In this document: one piece after another, positions 8,015-16,146 of the stretch
How positions within the stretch are numbered: position 1 is the first letter of the stretch
How the letters are laid out: every line of letters begins with the position of its first letter
NCBI GenBank assembly: GCA_964504565.1
Contig: CAZDEY010000006.1
Coordinates: 186,001-250,000 of the forward strand
DNA length: 64,000 bases
Direction: 5' to 3'
Source of the DNA: Cesiribacter sp964504565
Lineage (GTDB): Bacteria; Bacteroidota; Bacteroidia; Cytophagales; Cyclobacteriaceae
The notes under the pieces: generated by a model
What the model was told of the DNA's origin: nothing
Database searches by the model: none
Seen by the model: only the letters and a program-made list of their open reading frames with translations
Translations under genes and position numbers: made by a program

Positions 8015-8965
8015 TTATTTATATCTAAGGGCATTGGGTTGCCCGCTTAACTCGGCGTAACGCTCCAGCACCTTAAGGCCCAGCAAATCTTCCATCTGCG
8101 GATCAAGAAACCGGGCTACGTGGGCTTTGGCGTTTCTAATTATCTCTTCGGCTTCGGCGGGGTTTTCGGTATAGTAGGCCATTTTTTCCTTTATGTCCGA
8201 AAAATCACGCTTAATTTCTACGTAATGCTTGCCGGGCTGTAGCGTACCCTCCATAAACCAGCTTTCGTTGCTAGGCTGTGGCATTAAGCTTAGCGAGTTA
8301 GATGACATAATCCACTTTAAGCTGGTGGCTACATCGTGCCCCTCGGGGCAGAAGATAAATTTAGATTTTAGCTGCTCATTTATTGATAGAAAGCCTTTTT
8401 GCCAGGGTACTTGTTCTATTTTCTTTTTATGAGGAATTTGCCCAACATCGCAGCCGGGCTCGTTCCAGAATTTTTGTACAAACTCTTTACGATAGGCCGT
8501 ATGCGCTACGCCGCGCCATACCAGCAAATCGTTCTTTTCCCGGAAGTTTAGGGTATCGGTAGCCCACTGAAAATGCCGGCGCTTATCCAACTTAAATAGT
8601 ACCGAATGCTGGTTGTTTTCGCCTACGGGCCGGGCTTTAAAAATGGTTGGGTACGGGTTTATATGGGTTTCGTCGCCAAAATGGTAGGCAAACCTAAAGT
8701 GGGGCGAAAAGTAGTGTAAAAACTCCTTTAGATCGAGAAAGTACTCCGTGCCTTTTTTTCGTTTGAAATCTTTTTTGGCTACCGCCTGCGCGGGCAACTC
8801 AAACTCAGGCTGGGGCTTGCAGTAGTAGGTAAGGCGTTCCTGCAACTCCTGCTGGTTGCACTGTTGCTCAAACGCCCGAAGCTGGTAATACTTTTGGCGA
8901 AAGTAAGCCGACGGCAGCGTATTATACCCAAAACGTTTAATAAAGTAAAACAGCTTTACAGCCAT
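8015..8965 (-). CDS. Glycosyltransferase family 90 (CAP10/LpsA-like)
   Basis: 316 residues, probable transferase of a sugar to lipopolysaccharide or a capsule-like glycan on the cytoplasmic side of the inner membrane. Family signs are NPYPTIFKARP, the LLVWRGVAHTAYRKEFVQKF segment and the donor-site block FIFCPEGHDVATSLKWIM followed by NSLSLMPQP and ESWFMEGTLQPGKHYVEIK. No transmembrane helix or signal peptide. No other polysaccharide gene is adjacent, apart from an FkbM methyltransferase 2 kb to the right. It is convergent with the TPR-PD40 gene. Confidence 0.88.
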   Translation of the reverse strand: MAVKLFYFIKRFGYNTLPSAYFRQKYYQLRAFEQQCNQQELQERLTYYCKPQPEFELPAQAVAKKDFKRKKGTEYFLDLKEFLHYFSPHFRFAYHFGDETHINPYPTIFKARPVGENNQHSVLFKLDKRRHFQWATDTLNFREKNDLLVWRGVAHTAYRKEFVQKFWNEPGCDVGQIPHKKKIEQVPWQKGFLSINEQLKSKFIFCPEGHDVATSLKWIMSSNSLSLMPQPSNESWFMEGTLQPGKHYVEIKRDFSDIKEKMAYYTENPAEAEEIIRNAKAHVARFLDPQMEDLLGLKVLERYAELSGQPNALRYK

Positions 8966-9099
8966 AGTGCAGCGTTAGTAATTAGCAGCCTCAAGCTAAT
9001 AATTTAATTTCGGTAGAGGAAATTTGATTTATTTGGCTTGCGTAACCATTTTATACTTACAGTTGCTGCGAATACAACGTATACTATATTTATTAATAG

Positions 9100-10082
9100 C
9101 TATTTTTTCAATCTGAACGTTTGGCTAAGTTGGCGAAAAATCTCTAATTTCTCTCCGCTATCCTCTTTAGAAAAGCCATTTATTATAAAGTGCCTATCGG
9201 TATCAAAAAGGGTTAGTGAATAGTTAAGCAAATCAACACCATCTTCCTTTTTGCTATATCCTATTACTTCAAAACCCGTAAGGCCATCAACTTCAATCGC
9301 ATTTATCTGAGCTATTTCTACATCATCTTTGCCCGGTTTTTTTATAGCCCTTATTGCTCTCTCCCGCTGATTGTCTGATTCTACCTGAAAGGGCATAACC
9401 AAAACCATATAGCTTGCTTCCTCATCTGGTCCGCTAGGATAATTTCCACTACTATTAAATAGTGCACCGGTCTGCATCACTGTTGATGCAAAAGAAAGAG
9501 GAGTGCCATTAGTATCCAAACTAAAAACCAGCCCATCCATTGGATCAATTTCTTTATTGGGCTGGTAAAGAAATGAGAGCATGGTTCTCTCGAACTTCGA
9601 AGATAAAGTTTTGTCTTCTTCAATCGGGTAACCTGCCATTACCGCGATACTTATTTTCTCATTACCGTATAGCAGCACCCAGCCAATCATAGGAATTGCT
9701 TCAGCCTCCGGTCTTCTAATTGCTGAATTGCCGATTTACTGCTGATTTCAACTTTATATAGTTTAGCCTGAAATCCATTCATCAATAAATCCTTTTCTAT
9801 TAAAAGTCCACTACCTTCTGAAGGCAAATCTTTAGTTACCATAGGCAAATATTCACTATAGCCTATTGGTAATTCAGTTATGTTAATACCGGCACCTATT
9901 GTCGTATTTTCTAAACCAGTGAAATTCGTAGCTATTTTGTACGAGTCATCAGGCTTAATTAAGGCGTAAAGTGTGCCTGGCAGCTCAGTATGTTCAGCGG
10001 TTAATTTATTATTAATAGTATGGGTTTGCCCAAAAACTTCGAGGCTAATAAGAGTAAGCAAAAGAAAGATTAATTTTCTCAT
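9100..10082 (-). pseudogene. Secreted hypothetical protein split by a frameshift
   Basis: Two overlapping frames together make one protein. The upstream frame (9687-10082) begins RKLIFLLLTLISLEVFGQ, a signal peptide, and continues LPGTLYALIKPDDSYKIATNFTGLE to a stop. The downstream frame (9100-9690) has no signal peptide and resumes IGWVLLYGNEKISIAVMAGYPIEED. The joint matches how a common uncharacterised Bacteroidota protein runs on (LPGT...FTGFE...ITKWILVFGNEK). The downstream frame is open from about 9739, so the shift lies between about 9705 and 9739, near GACCGGAGGC. The stop and start overlap as ATGA, so two coupled genes are formally possible, but a broken gene or a base-call error is more likely. 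Function unknown. Confidence 0.6.
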
Positions 10083-10155
10083 ACGGTTTAATATACTAAT
10101 CGCAGTTATATTTTTGATGTATGATAGATAAATATAGCTCTATAGTTTGGGAAGG

Positions 10156-10584
10156 CTAAAATAACCATTTAAAAATAGTAACCGCCCCAACAACTCCCGA
10201 AATAATCGCAAACACTAAAATAGCTATACAACCCGCTGGTATTATTTTATCTACTAAAGATGATGATGAAATTTCTTCATTCACCTCTTGGTAGTCTTCA
10301 GGAATAATTTCTATATACTGAACAACTGTTTCGCCTTGGATCCAATCCTCGGGATAATCTACAGTAATTATTGGTTTTTTAGCCTCCTTTAAAACTTGAT
10401 CACTATTTTTAGATGCAGTTAATAATTGTACTGCAAAAAGTTCAAGACCACTTCGGTTAGCCTTGGCGTAGCTTTCTTCAGGGCCACCACCATATCTATT
10501 AATCTCGAAAATCGCCCCTTCATTTGAATTAGATATTTCAAGTTGCGAGATGATTCTTTCCAATTCTTCTTTATCTTGTGCCAT
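10156..10584 (-). CDS. Tail-anchored membrane protein of unknown function
   Basis: 142 residues from the ATG at 10584 (an in-frame TTG at 10614 would overlap the preceding gene). The N-terminal 110 residues are soluble and acidic (AQDKEELERIISQLEIS, YIEIIPEDYQEVNEE); a single hydrophobic helix, IIPAGCIAILVFAIISGVVG, lies near the C terminus. It follows the next gene by 17 bp, suggesting a two-gene operon. A+T-rich codons unlike the core genes. No family recognised. Confidence 0.6.
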   Translation of the reverse strand: MAQDKEELERIISQLEISNSNEGAIFEINRYGGGPEESYAKANRSGLELFAVQLLTASKNSDQVLKEAKKPIITVDYPEDWIQGETVVQYIEIIPEDYQEVNEEISSSSLVDKIIPAGCIAILVFAIISGVVGAVTIFKWLF

Positions 10585-10601
10585 TTTTAAAGATAAGGTT
10601 T

Positions 10602-10853
10602 CTAACCGTGCCAACTCCAGGCTTCAATATTTATCTCTATTCTGTAAATACCGTAGTTTCTTTTTAGCCAAGTCAGAATTTGTTTTGCATGGCAATAGAC
10701 TTTGTATTGGTCATTTTCACGACAATAGATGTAGGTTTCCTCACCCTGAATCAGGTACAGGTAAAAGTATTCGTGTACGCCTTTAATCAATAACTTATCG
10801 TAATCCTTATCCTTAACTCGTTGATCAAACACTTTAAACTTGATCTTGGGCAT
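10602..10853 (-). CDS. Small orphan protein
   Basis: 83 residues from ATG 10853 (PKIKFKVFDQRVKDKDYDKLL...), basic, without signal peptide or membrane segment, ending IEINIEAWSWHG. A TTG nine codons upstream also opens the frame, but ATG is the simpler choice. Probably the first gene of an operon with the tail-anchored protein. Not recognised. Confidence 0.5.
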   Translation of the reverse strand: MPKIKFKVFDQRVKDKDYDKLLIKGVHEYFYLYLIQGEETYIYCRENDQYKVYCHAKQILTWLKRNYGIYRIEINIEAWSWHG

Positions 10854-11052
10854 TAGGAAATTTTTATAATTTGCTATCAAGCTATGATTCTAAGCTAAAT
10901 CTTTAAATACAGCAAGCCTTTACTACTAGCATAATTTCACAAAAAAAATTGTTACCCATAAGTATTTTCATTCGGAGAAGTCTTTCACTTTGTGTAGTAG
11001 AAGTCACACAAATAAGATTATATACTATAATCTGCTCCTCTTAAAGTACCAA

Positions 11053-11784
11053 TTATTTGCTATCTCCCTTCGTACTATTATTTTTTAAAAGATTTTTATT
11101 TAGGAAACTATACTCAAAATCGTCAGAAATAGCAAAGCATTCATACCCATTTTTACTTAAGTAGGCTAATGTGTCTTCTAATAATTTAGCACCTTCTTCA
11201 AAAAACCTTTCATGAAATTCCACCAAAATCTGACCAAATTGAATTTTGATAAAATCAAGATTTTTTAGTACTTCAAATTCGCTACCTTCTATGTCCATTT
11301 TCAGGATATCTACAAAGGTATGCCCATGTTCAGCAGCAAAACTTTCAATAGATCGCATTTCAACTTCTATCTCATCTTTATTAGTATCACTATCTAAATT
11401 TACTGTGGCATACGAAACGGAATGATTTTTAGGAAAGTACATTTTTTCCTTACCATCCCTATTACTAATTCCAATCGGAAAAAACTTGAAATTGTCAGGT
11501 GTTTGTTGATTGGAAAGCCATTCTATAGATAAAGGTGTAGGGTCAAAGGCATAAATCTGACAATTTTTACATTTTTTTAATACCAAATTATCAAAAGAGA
11601 TGTCTTTACCAATTCCACAAGAATAAACTAAAATATTACTCTTGTTATTTAGTATCTTCTCACAAACAAAAAACCCTCCGTATTCACTACCGTACCATCT
11701 TTTATAGCTATTACCTGCAATTTTAAGCTTAGTTAGTTTAATCTTTTCTTTTAATTTTCTTTTCTTCCTCTCTATAAACTTCAT
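11053..11784 (-). CDS. FkbM family methyltransferase
   Basis: 243 residues. Motif I is degenerate (ILVYSCGIGKDISFD), followed by IYAFDPTP and the family signature DILKMDIEGSEFEVLKNLDF with EFHERFF. FkbM enzymes O-methylate hydroxyls, often on surface polysaccharide sugars. A basic N-terminal helix (FIERKKRKLKEKIKLTKLKI) could bind membrane. The gene is strongly A+T rich compared with mutS or htpG and sits in a gene-poor stretch with other orphans, suggesting acquisition. It could serve the GT90 glycosyltransferase product, but this is only proximity. Confidence 0.85.
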   Translation of the reverse strand: MKFIERKKRKLKEKIKLTKLKIAGNSYKRWYGSEYGGFFVCEKILNNKSNILVYSCGIGKDISFDNLVLKKCKNCQIYAFDPTPLSIEWLSNQQTPDNFKFFPIGISNRDGKEKMYFPKNHSVSYATVNLDSDTNKDEIEVEMRSIESFAAEHGHTFVDILKMDIEGSEFEVLKNLDFIKIQFGQILVEFHERFFEEGAKLLEDTLAYLSKNGYECFAISDDFEYSFLNKNLLKNNSTKGDSK

Positions 11785-12089
11785 AATATATAGGCTGTTT
11801 TAGTTCCTCCGCTAGTTAAGTTAATGCATAAAAATGGTTCGGCCGTTACAAATATACCCTTTCATTTTAATAGAGCATATTGATCATGCTATTAGTTTAT
11901 CCAGATTTTGTTGACTTAATTAATTCACACACCAGAATGGGGATTGTCTACCAATTCATGATTTAGATACGTAGGCTAATAGCATTTCAATACAGCTTGA
12001 AGGCTTACGAACGGCAAGTAGGCATGCGTATTGCTACCGCTACGCGCTAGCCTTAAAGAACTATATGGCCAATAAGCCCTTTCTCTATA

Positions 12090-12297
12090 GCGCGTTGCGC
12101 AGCCTAACGCGTGATTATGTTTAAACTTCTACTCAGAATTTATCGTGAACTATAGAGGAGCATAAGGACAAGCACGCGTTTAGCTATCGCAATGCGCGCT
12201 ATTAGGGTGAGTAGAAAAGGAAGAAGGCTACTTATATAGCAGCGCAAGAAACTATTCTAACGAATTTGCCTTATTTGAAATTGATTACTTGGACTAA
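12090..12297 (+). pseudogene. Decayed C-terminal part of a RAYT/IS200-like (Y1) transposase
   Basis: In the gene-less interval 11785-12350, translation of the plus strand gives, with internal stops, TSTQNLS-stop-TIEEHKDKHAF (about 12122-12180). After a frameshift it gives VEKEEGYLYSSARNYSNEFA and FEIDYLD ending at a stop at 12295-12297. The last part closely matches the conserved tail of REP-associated tyrosine transposases (VEKAEDYLYSSARNY...IEIDYL), and the first resembles their FTS-TQ-TIEE helix. The HUH catalytic motif and tyrosine region are missing. It is a dead remnant. The rest of 11785-12090 shows nothing I can assign. Confidence 0.5.
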
Positions 12298-12306
12298 ACA
12301 ATAAGA

Positions 12307-12329
12307 AGGTGTAGTTACAAACTACACCT
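12307..12329. terminator. Perfect 10-bp hairpin downstream of the 12351 gene
   Basis: AGGTGTAGTT, loop ACA, AACTACACCT. It lies 22 bp past the stop of the minus-strand gene at 12351 and is followed on that strand by a T-rich stretch, so it can act as its terminator. It is also 10 bp past the transposase remnant and could be a REP-type palindrome. Confidence 0.55.
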
Positions 12330-12350
12330 ATGTGGGGTTAATTCCATATT

Positions 12351-13115
12351 TTATTTATCCAATTCCGCAAACTTAGTAGCCACTTCTGTCTTAACACGCA
12401 AAGCATTAGTATTATACGTACTCAATCTAGAATTTAAAAGCGAAAAACTTCTTTGTACAGCTCGTTTTATATCAGATATATGCCCCTGTGATCCTTTAAT
12501 TGATTGGAGATAGTTCTTAATATTATCTATAGAAGAAGCACTTGATGGCCTCTGCACACCAGATTGACTGAGTACAGATTCAAAATCAGTGTATTCGCTT
12601 CTTACATTTTCTATGATCACTGTTAAATCATCTTTTAAACTTTGATCAAGAGATGAGTTTAATATTGATGTTCTTACACCATCTATATCAGATTTTAATT
12701 GAGCAAGATCAGAATCAAAAACTAAAGCATATTGCCTTTGCACAGGCTCATTATTGCAATTTATAATAGCATCAATTAATGTATTTTTCGAAAGTGATTC
12801 TAGCGCCCCAAGATCATCATAAAATTGAGAAGTTCTTGCTGTTATACCTGAAAGGACAGAGAGTGACTGCGCATCATTCGACATGGCATTAGCTATACCT
12901 ACAACATAATCCTGAACTGCATCTACTTTTTTATTAAAATCTTCTTTATCATATTTTATTTTAGATGAATTACCAGAATTTTGTACTTCCTTAATACCAT
13001 CTACAACACGAGGAAGTAAAACCCCACCAATTGCATCTATAATCTGCAAAGTTTGTGAGTGGGTCGAATTCCAAGACAATAAAATGCCCATTGTTAATAG
13101 ATAAATTTTTTTCAT
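12351..13115 (-). CDS. Secreted helical protein of unknown function (A+T-rich island)
   Basis: 254 residues with a signal peptide (KKIYLLTMGILLSWNSTHSQ). The mature region is almost wholly predicted helical, rich in Ser, Asp and Asn, with long heptad-like stretches (DYVVGIANAMSNDAQSLSVL, VRTSILNSSLDQSLKDDLTV). It follows the 13126-13947 gene by 10 bp and is certainly co-transcribed with it. I do not recognise a family; a paired surface or periplasmic complex is an inference from the arrangement. Confidence 0.65.
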   Translation of the reverse strand: MKKIYLLTMGILLSWNSTHSQTLQIIDAIGGVLLPRVVDGIKEVQNSGNSSKIKYDKEDFNKKVDAVQDYVVGIANAMSNDAQSLSVLSGITARTSQFYDDLGALESLSKNTLIDAIINCNNEPVQRQYALVFDSDLAQLKSDIDGVRTSILNSSLDQSLKDDLTVIIENVRSEYTDFESVLSQSGVQRPSSASSIDNIKNYLQSIKGSQGHISDIKRAVQRSFSLLNSRLSTYNTNALRVKTEVATKFAELDK

Positions 13116-13125
13116 AAGTTTTAGG

Positions 13126-13947
13126 TTAATTGTTAGTCAAATCAATAATTTCAGGATATTTATTCTTTAAATATTTAGACAACTCACTAAAATCCTCATA
13201 TGCTATTTTCAAAAATACATTACACTCATTAATTAGAGTGGGCAACATATATTGATTTTTTTTAAATATATTATTCCAATCTTCTAATTGCTTATCCGAA
13301 CTACCTTCAAATGTATAATTTGTTAAAATCGAGACAACTCTATCATTACAATAATCATTTAAATATTTATGAATAATATCATATTTCCCTAAAAGTGTTG
13401 CAAGTAAAGGTGATATATCAGTACTTATTCTAGTTACTATTAGACTATCTATACTTTTAATAAATTTAGCCCTATCACCTAAAAAAGTTAAAATTTTAGT
13501 ATTAGCTTCATAATCTTGTGTATACGTTAGTACATTAGATAAGCCATCCAAGAGCTGGATCACTTTTCTGATTTCCAATAAATTAATAAATATATTATGT
13601 ATTCTATCTCTATCTATAACGATTCTCACTAGTTCATCCCCATATTTAGATTTAATAGTTTGCAATTCTAGTGCTGTAGGCGGCTTATAGTCTAATATTG
13701 ATTCAAACAGTTCTCTATCATAATTATCAATTATGTTCATAAAAACAGGAATATAACTTCCTACATCCACTTCTATATTTTTTATTTCAAAATTATCTAA
13801 TTTAGAAGAATAAAGTTCCAACGATGAAAATTCCATTCTTCTATTACTATATTCCTCGATTTCGGTACTATCTGAACGGATAACTTGAGAGGTACATGAT
13901 ATACTAGATAATACTAACATTATACCAAAAATAACTTTACGCCTCAT
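13126..13947 (-). CDS. Probable lipoprotein or secreted protein of unknown function (A+T-rich island)
   Basis: 273 residues. The N terminus RRKVIFGIMLVLSSISCTSQ is a signal sequence with a cysteine in lipobox position, although Ser-Ile-Ser before the Cys is not canonical. The rest is alpha-helical and strongly A+T rich (for example IVTRISTDISPLLATLLGKYD). First gene of a two-gene unit with 12351-13115. No known domain seen. Confidence 0.62.
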   Translation of the reverse strand: MRRKVIFGIMLVLSSISCTSQVIRSDSTEIEEYSNRRMEFSSLELYSSKLDNFEIKNIEVDVGSYIPVFMNIIDNYDRELFESILDYKPPTALELQTIKSKYGDELVRIVIDRDRIHNIFINLLEIRKVIQLLDGLSNVLTYTQDYEANTKILTFLGDRAKFIKSIDSLIVTRISTDISPLLATLLGKYDIIHKYLNDYCNDRVVSILTNYTFEGSSDKQLEDWNNIFKKNQYMLPTLINECNVFLKIAYEDFSELSKYLKNKYPEIIDLTNN

Positions 13948-14031
13948 GCAATTATTATATTAATTTCTTTATTTCAACTAAATATAATAACTTAATAATT
14001 GCATACAATATATTAAGGTTAAAATATTAAA

Positions 14032-14059
14032 AAACCCACCTTCTTACGAAAGCGGGTTT
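14032..14059 (-). terminator. Terminator of htpG
   Basis: Read on the minus strand, AAACCCGCTTT pairs with AAGGTGGGTTT around the loop CGTAAG (two G-T pairs) and is followed by a short T run. It starts 24 bp after the htpG stop. Confidence 0.75.
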
Positions 14060-14082
14060 TTATTAATTAAGAATTAATTAAA

Positions 14083-15948
14083 TTATTCAACACCAAGCAT
14101 ATCAGCACTTCTATGAATAAAGTCCGTTAGGCTTTGGCCTTGGAGTAGGCCCTGACCTAGCAGTGCCAGATCGTAAGCTTGTTTGGCCAGTTTTTGCTGC
14201 TGCTCTTCGCCCTCGGCTTTTAGTATGCGGCCAGTTAGCGGGTGGTTAGCGTTCACGGTTACGGTATACATATCCGGCATTTGGCCCATCATCATGCCCT
14301 GCATACCTTGCATATCCTTCATGCGGCGCATAAACTCCGGCATGGTCAGGGTCACCGGCATTTCGTCGGGGCTCTGGGCGGCTACGGTCACGGTGCGGCT
14401 CTTGTCATTAATGGCGCCTTCAAACAGGGTCTTCACCTTTTCTTCTTCGTCTTTGCTTAGTACGCTTTCCAGCGCCTCGTCCTTTTCAATCAGCTTATCG
14501 GCGGTGTCGGCGTCTACGCGCTTCAGGCTGGTTTTCTCCAGCTTCTGCTCCAGCGTACCAATAAAGTGGTTGTCAATGGGGCTATCGAACAAAATTACAT
14601 CGTAGCCCTTGCGCTTGGCGGCCTCGGTAAAGGTGTGCTGCTTGCTGGCATCGGTAGTGTATAGCCAAACCTGCTGCTCGTTCTTATCGGTCTGGTTGCC
14701 TTTTACGTGCTCGGCGTATTCTTCCAGCGTAAAGAATTTGCCTTCCAGGTTCTTCACCAACGCTACGCCCTTCACGCGGTCGTAGAACTTATCGTCGGTC
14801 ATCATGCCGTACTTTACAAACAGGCCAATATCATCCCACTTGTTTTCGTAGGCGCTGCGGTCGTTTTTGTATAGCTCCTGTAGTTTGTCGGCTACTTTTT
14901 TGGTAATGTGGCTGTTAATTTTCTTTACGTTGCCATCGGCCTGCAGAAAGCTGCGGCTTACGTTCAGCGGAATATCCGGGCTGTCGATAACGCCGTGCAG
15001 GAGTTGTAAGAATTCCGGCACTATATCCTTAACCTCGTCGGTAATAAATACCTGGCGGCTGTAGAGCTGAATTTTGTTCTTATGCAGCTCAAAATCGTTC
15101 TGCAGCTTCGGGAAGTACAGAATACCGGTCAAGTTAAACGGATAGTCAACGTTCAGGTGAATCCAGAACAGCGGATCGGGGCCAAAGGGGTACAGCTCTT
15201 TGTAGAAGGCCAGATAATCTTCGTCCTTTAGTTCGCTGGTTGGCTTGGTCCAGAGTGGTTTGGTTTCGTTAATCTGCTCAGGGCCCTTTTTGCTTTTGTT
15301 GCCGTCTTTATCTTCGGTTTCTTCGTTACCATCAAAAAATACCGGAATGGGCAGGAATTTGCCGTATTTCTCTAAGATAGACCGTAAACGATACGGCTCT
15401 AGAAACTCCTGGCTGTCTTCATTTACGTGCAGGATAATATCGGTGCCGCGGCTGTCTTTCTGGGCTTCGGTAATTTCAAACTCGGTGCTGCCGGTGCAAA
15501 TCCAGCGGGCGGGCTCGGTGCCTTCTTGGTAGCTTTTGGTGATGATTTCTACCTTATCGGCCACCATAAAGGCACTGTAGAACCCTAAGCCAAAATGTCC
15601 GATAATCTGCTTCGGGTCACCTTTATCTTTGTACTTTTCTACAAACTCGGTAGCGCCGCTAAAAGCAATCTGGTTAATATACTTCTTAATTTCCTCGGCC
15701 GTCATGCCGATACCGTTGTCGCTAACGGTAATAGTTTTGGCTTCTTTGTTTAGCGTTACGGTTACGGCCAGCTCGCCCTGTTCGCTTTGGTTTTCACCCA
15801 GTTGCGTAAGTTTTTCCAGCTTTTGGCACGCATCCACGCCATTGCTTACCAGCTCCCGCAAGAAGATCTCATGATCGGAGTAGAGAAACTTCTTAATAAT
15901 GGGAAAAATGTTCTCGGTATGTATCGAAATACTGCCTTTCTCCTGCAT
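14083..15948 (-). CDS. htpG: Molecular chaperone HtpG (Hsp90)
   Basis: Cytosolic ATP-dependent chaperone, 621 residues, full length. N-terminal GHKL ATPase with ELVSNGVDACQKL, DNGIGM and GHFGLGFYSAFMVADKV. The middle domain has GILYFPKLQ, RQVFITDEV and NVSRSFLQ with the catalytic arginine. The C-terminal dimerisation domain ends DFIHRSADMLGVE. The Met-rich stretch MKDMQGMQGMMMGQMPDMY at about 540-558 is notable and would be a flexible hydrophobic loop. Monocistronic with its own terminator, divergent from the hybrid kinase. Confidence 0.98.
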   Translation of the reverse strand: MQEKGSISIHTENIFPIIKKFLYSDHEIFLRELVSNGVDACQKLEKLTQLGENQSEQGELAVTVTLNKEAKTITVSDNGIGMTAEEIKKYINQIAFSGATEFVEKYKDKGDPKQIIGHFGLGFYSAFMVADKVEIITKSYQEGTEPARWICTGSTEFEITEAQKDSRGTDIILHVNEDSQEFLEPYRLRSILEKYGKFLPIPVFFDGNEETEDKDGNKSKKGPEQINETKPLWTKPTSELKDEDYLAFYKELYPFGPDPLFWIHLNVDYPFNLTGILYFPKLQNDFELHKNKIQLYSRQVFITDEVKDIVPEFLQLLHGVIDSPDIPLNVSRSFLQADGNVKKINSHITKKVADKLQELYKNDRSAYENKWDDIGLFVKYGMMTDDKFYDRVKGVALVKNLEGKFFTLEEYAEHVKGNQTDKNEQQVWLYTTDASKQHTFTEAAKRKGYDVILFDSPIDNHFIGTLEQKLEKTSLKRVDADTADKLIEKDEALESVLSKDEEEKVKTLFEGAINDKSRTVTVAAQSPDEMPVTLTMPEFMRRMKDMQGMQGMMMGQMPDMYTVTVNANHPLTGRILKAEGEEQQQKLAKQAYDLALLGQGLLQGQSLTDFIHRSADMLGVE

Positions 15949-16146
15949 TTTTATATAATGTTTAAGGTTTTACAGTTGATTCTGGCACAAGCTTTTCAAA
16001 AACTATTCCACGCCCTTAATTTCTCATCAATTCCGCCACTTTGTCAGAGGTGTACTGTCTCAGCCTAATCTTAGTTTTTTGAGAGTAGGTTAAATCGTTA
16101 TTTCGTAGATGGAAAACCCGGCTAATTAGCTACCCCGGGTGCCTCT

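Noticed and set aside
9687..9690. ATGA-coupled two-gene operon instead of a frameshift
   Set aside because: The second frame has no export signal and continues the same family sequence, so a single broken gene explains it better; not fully excluded.
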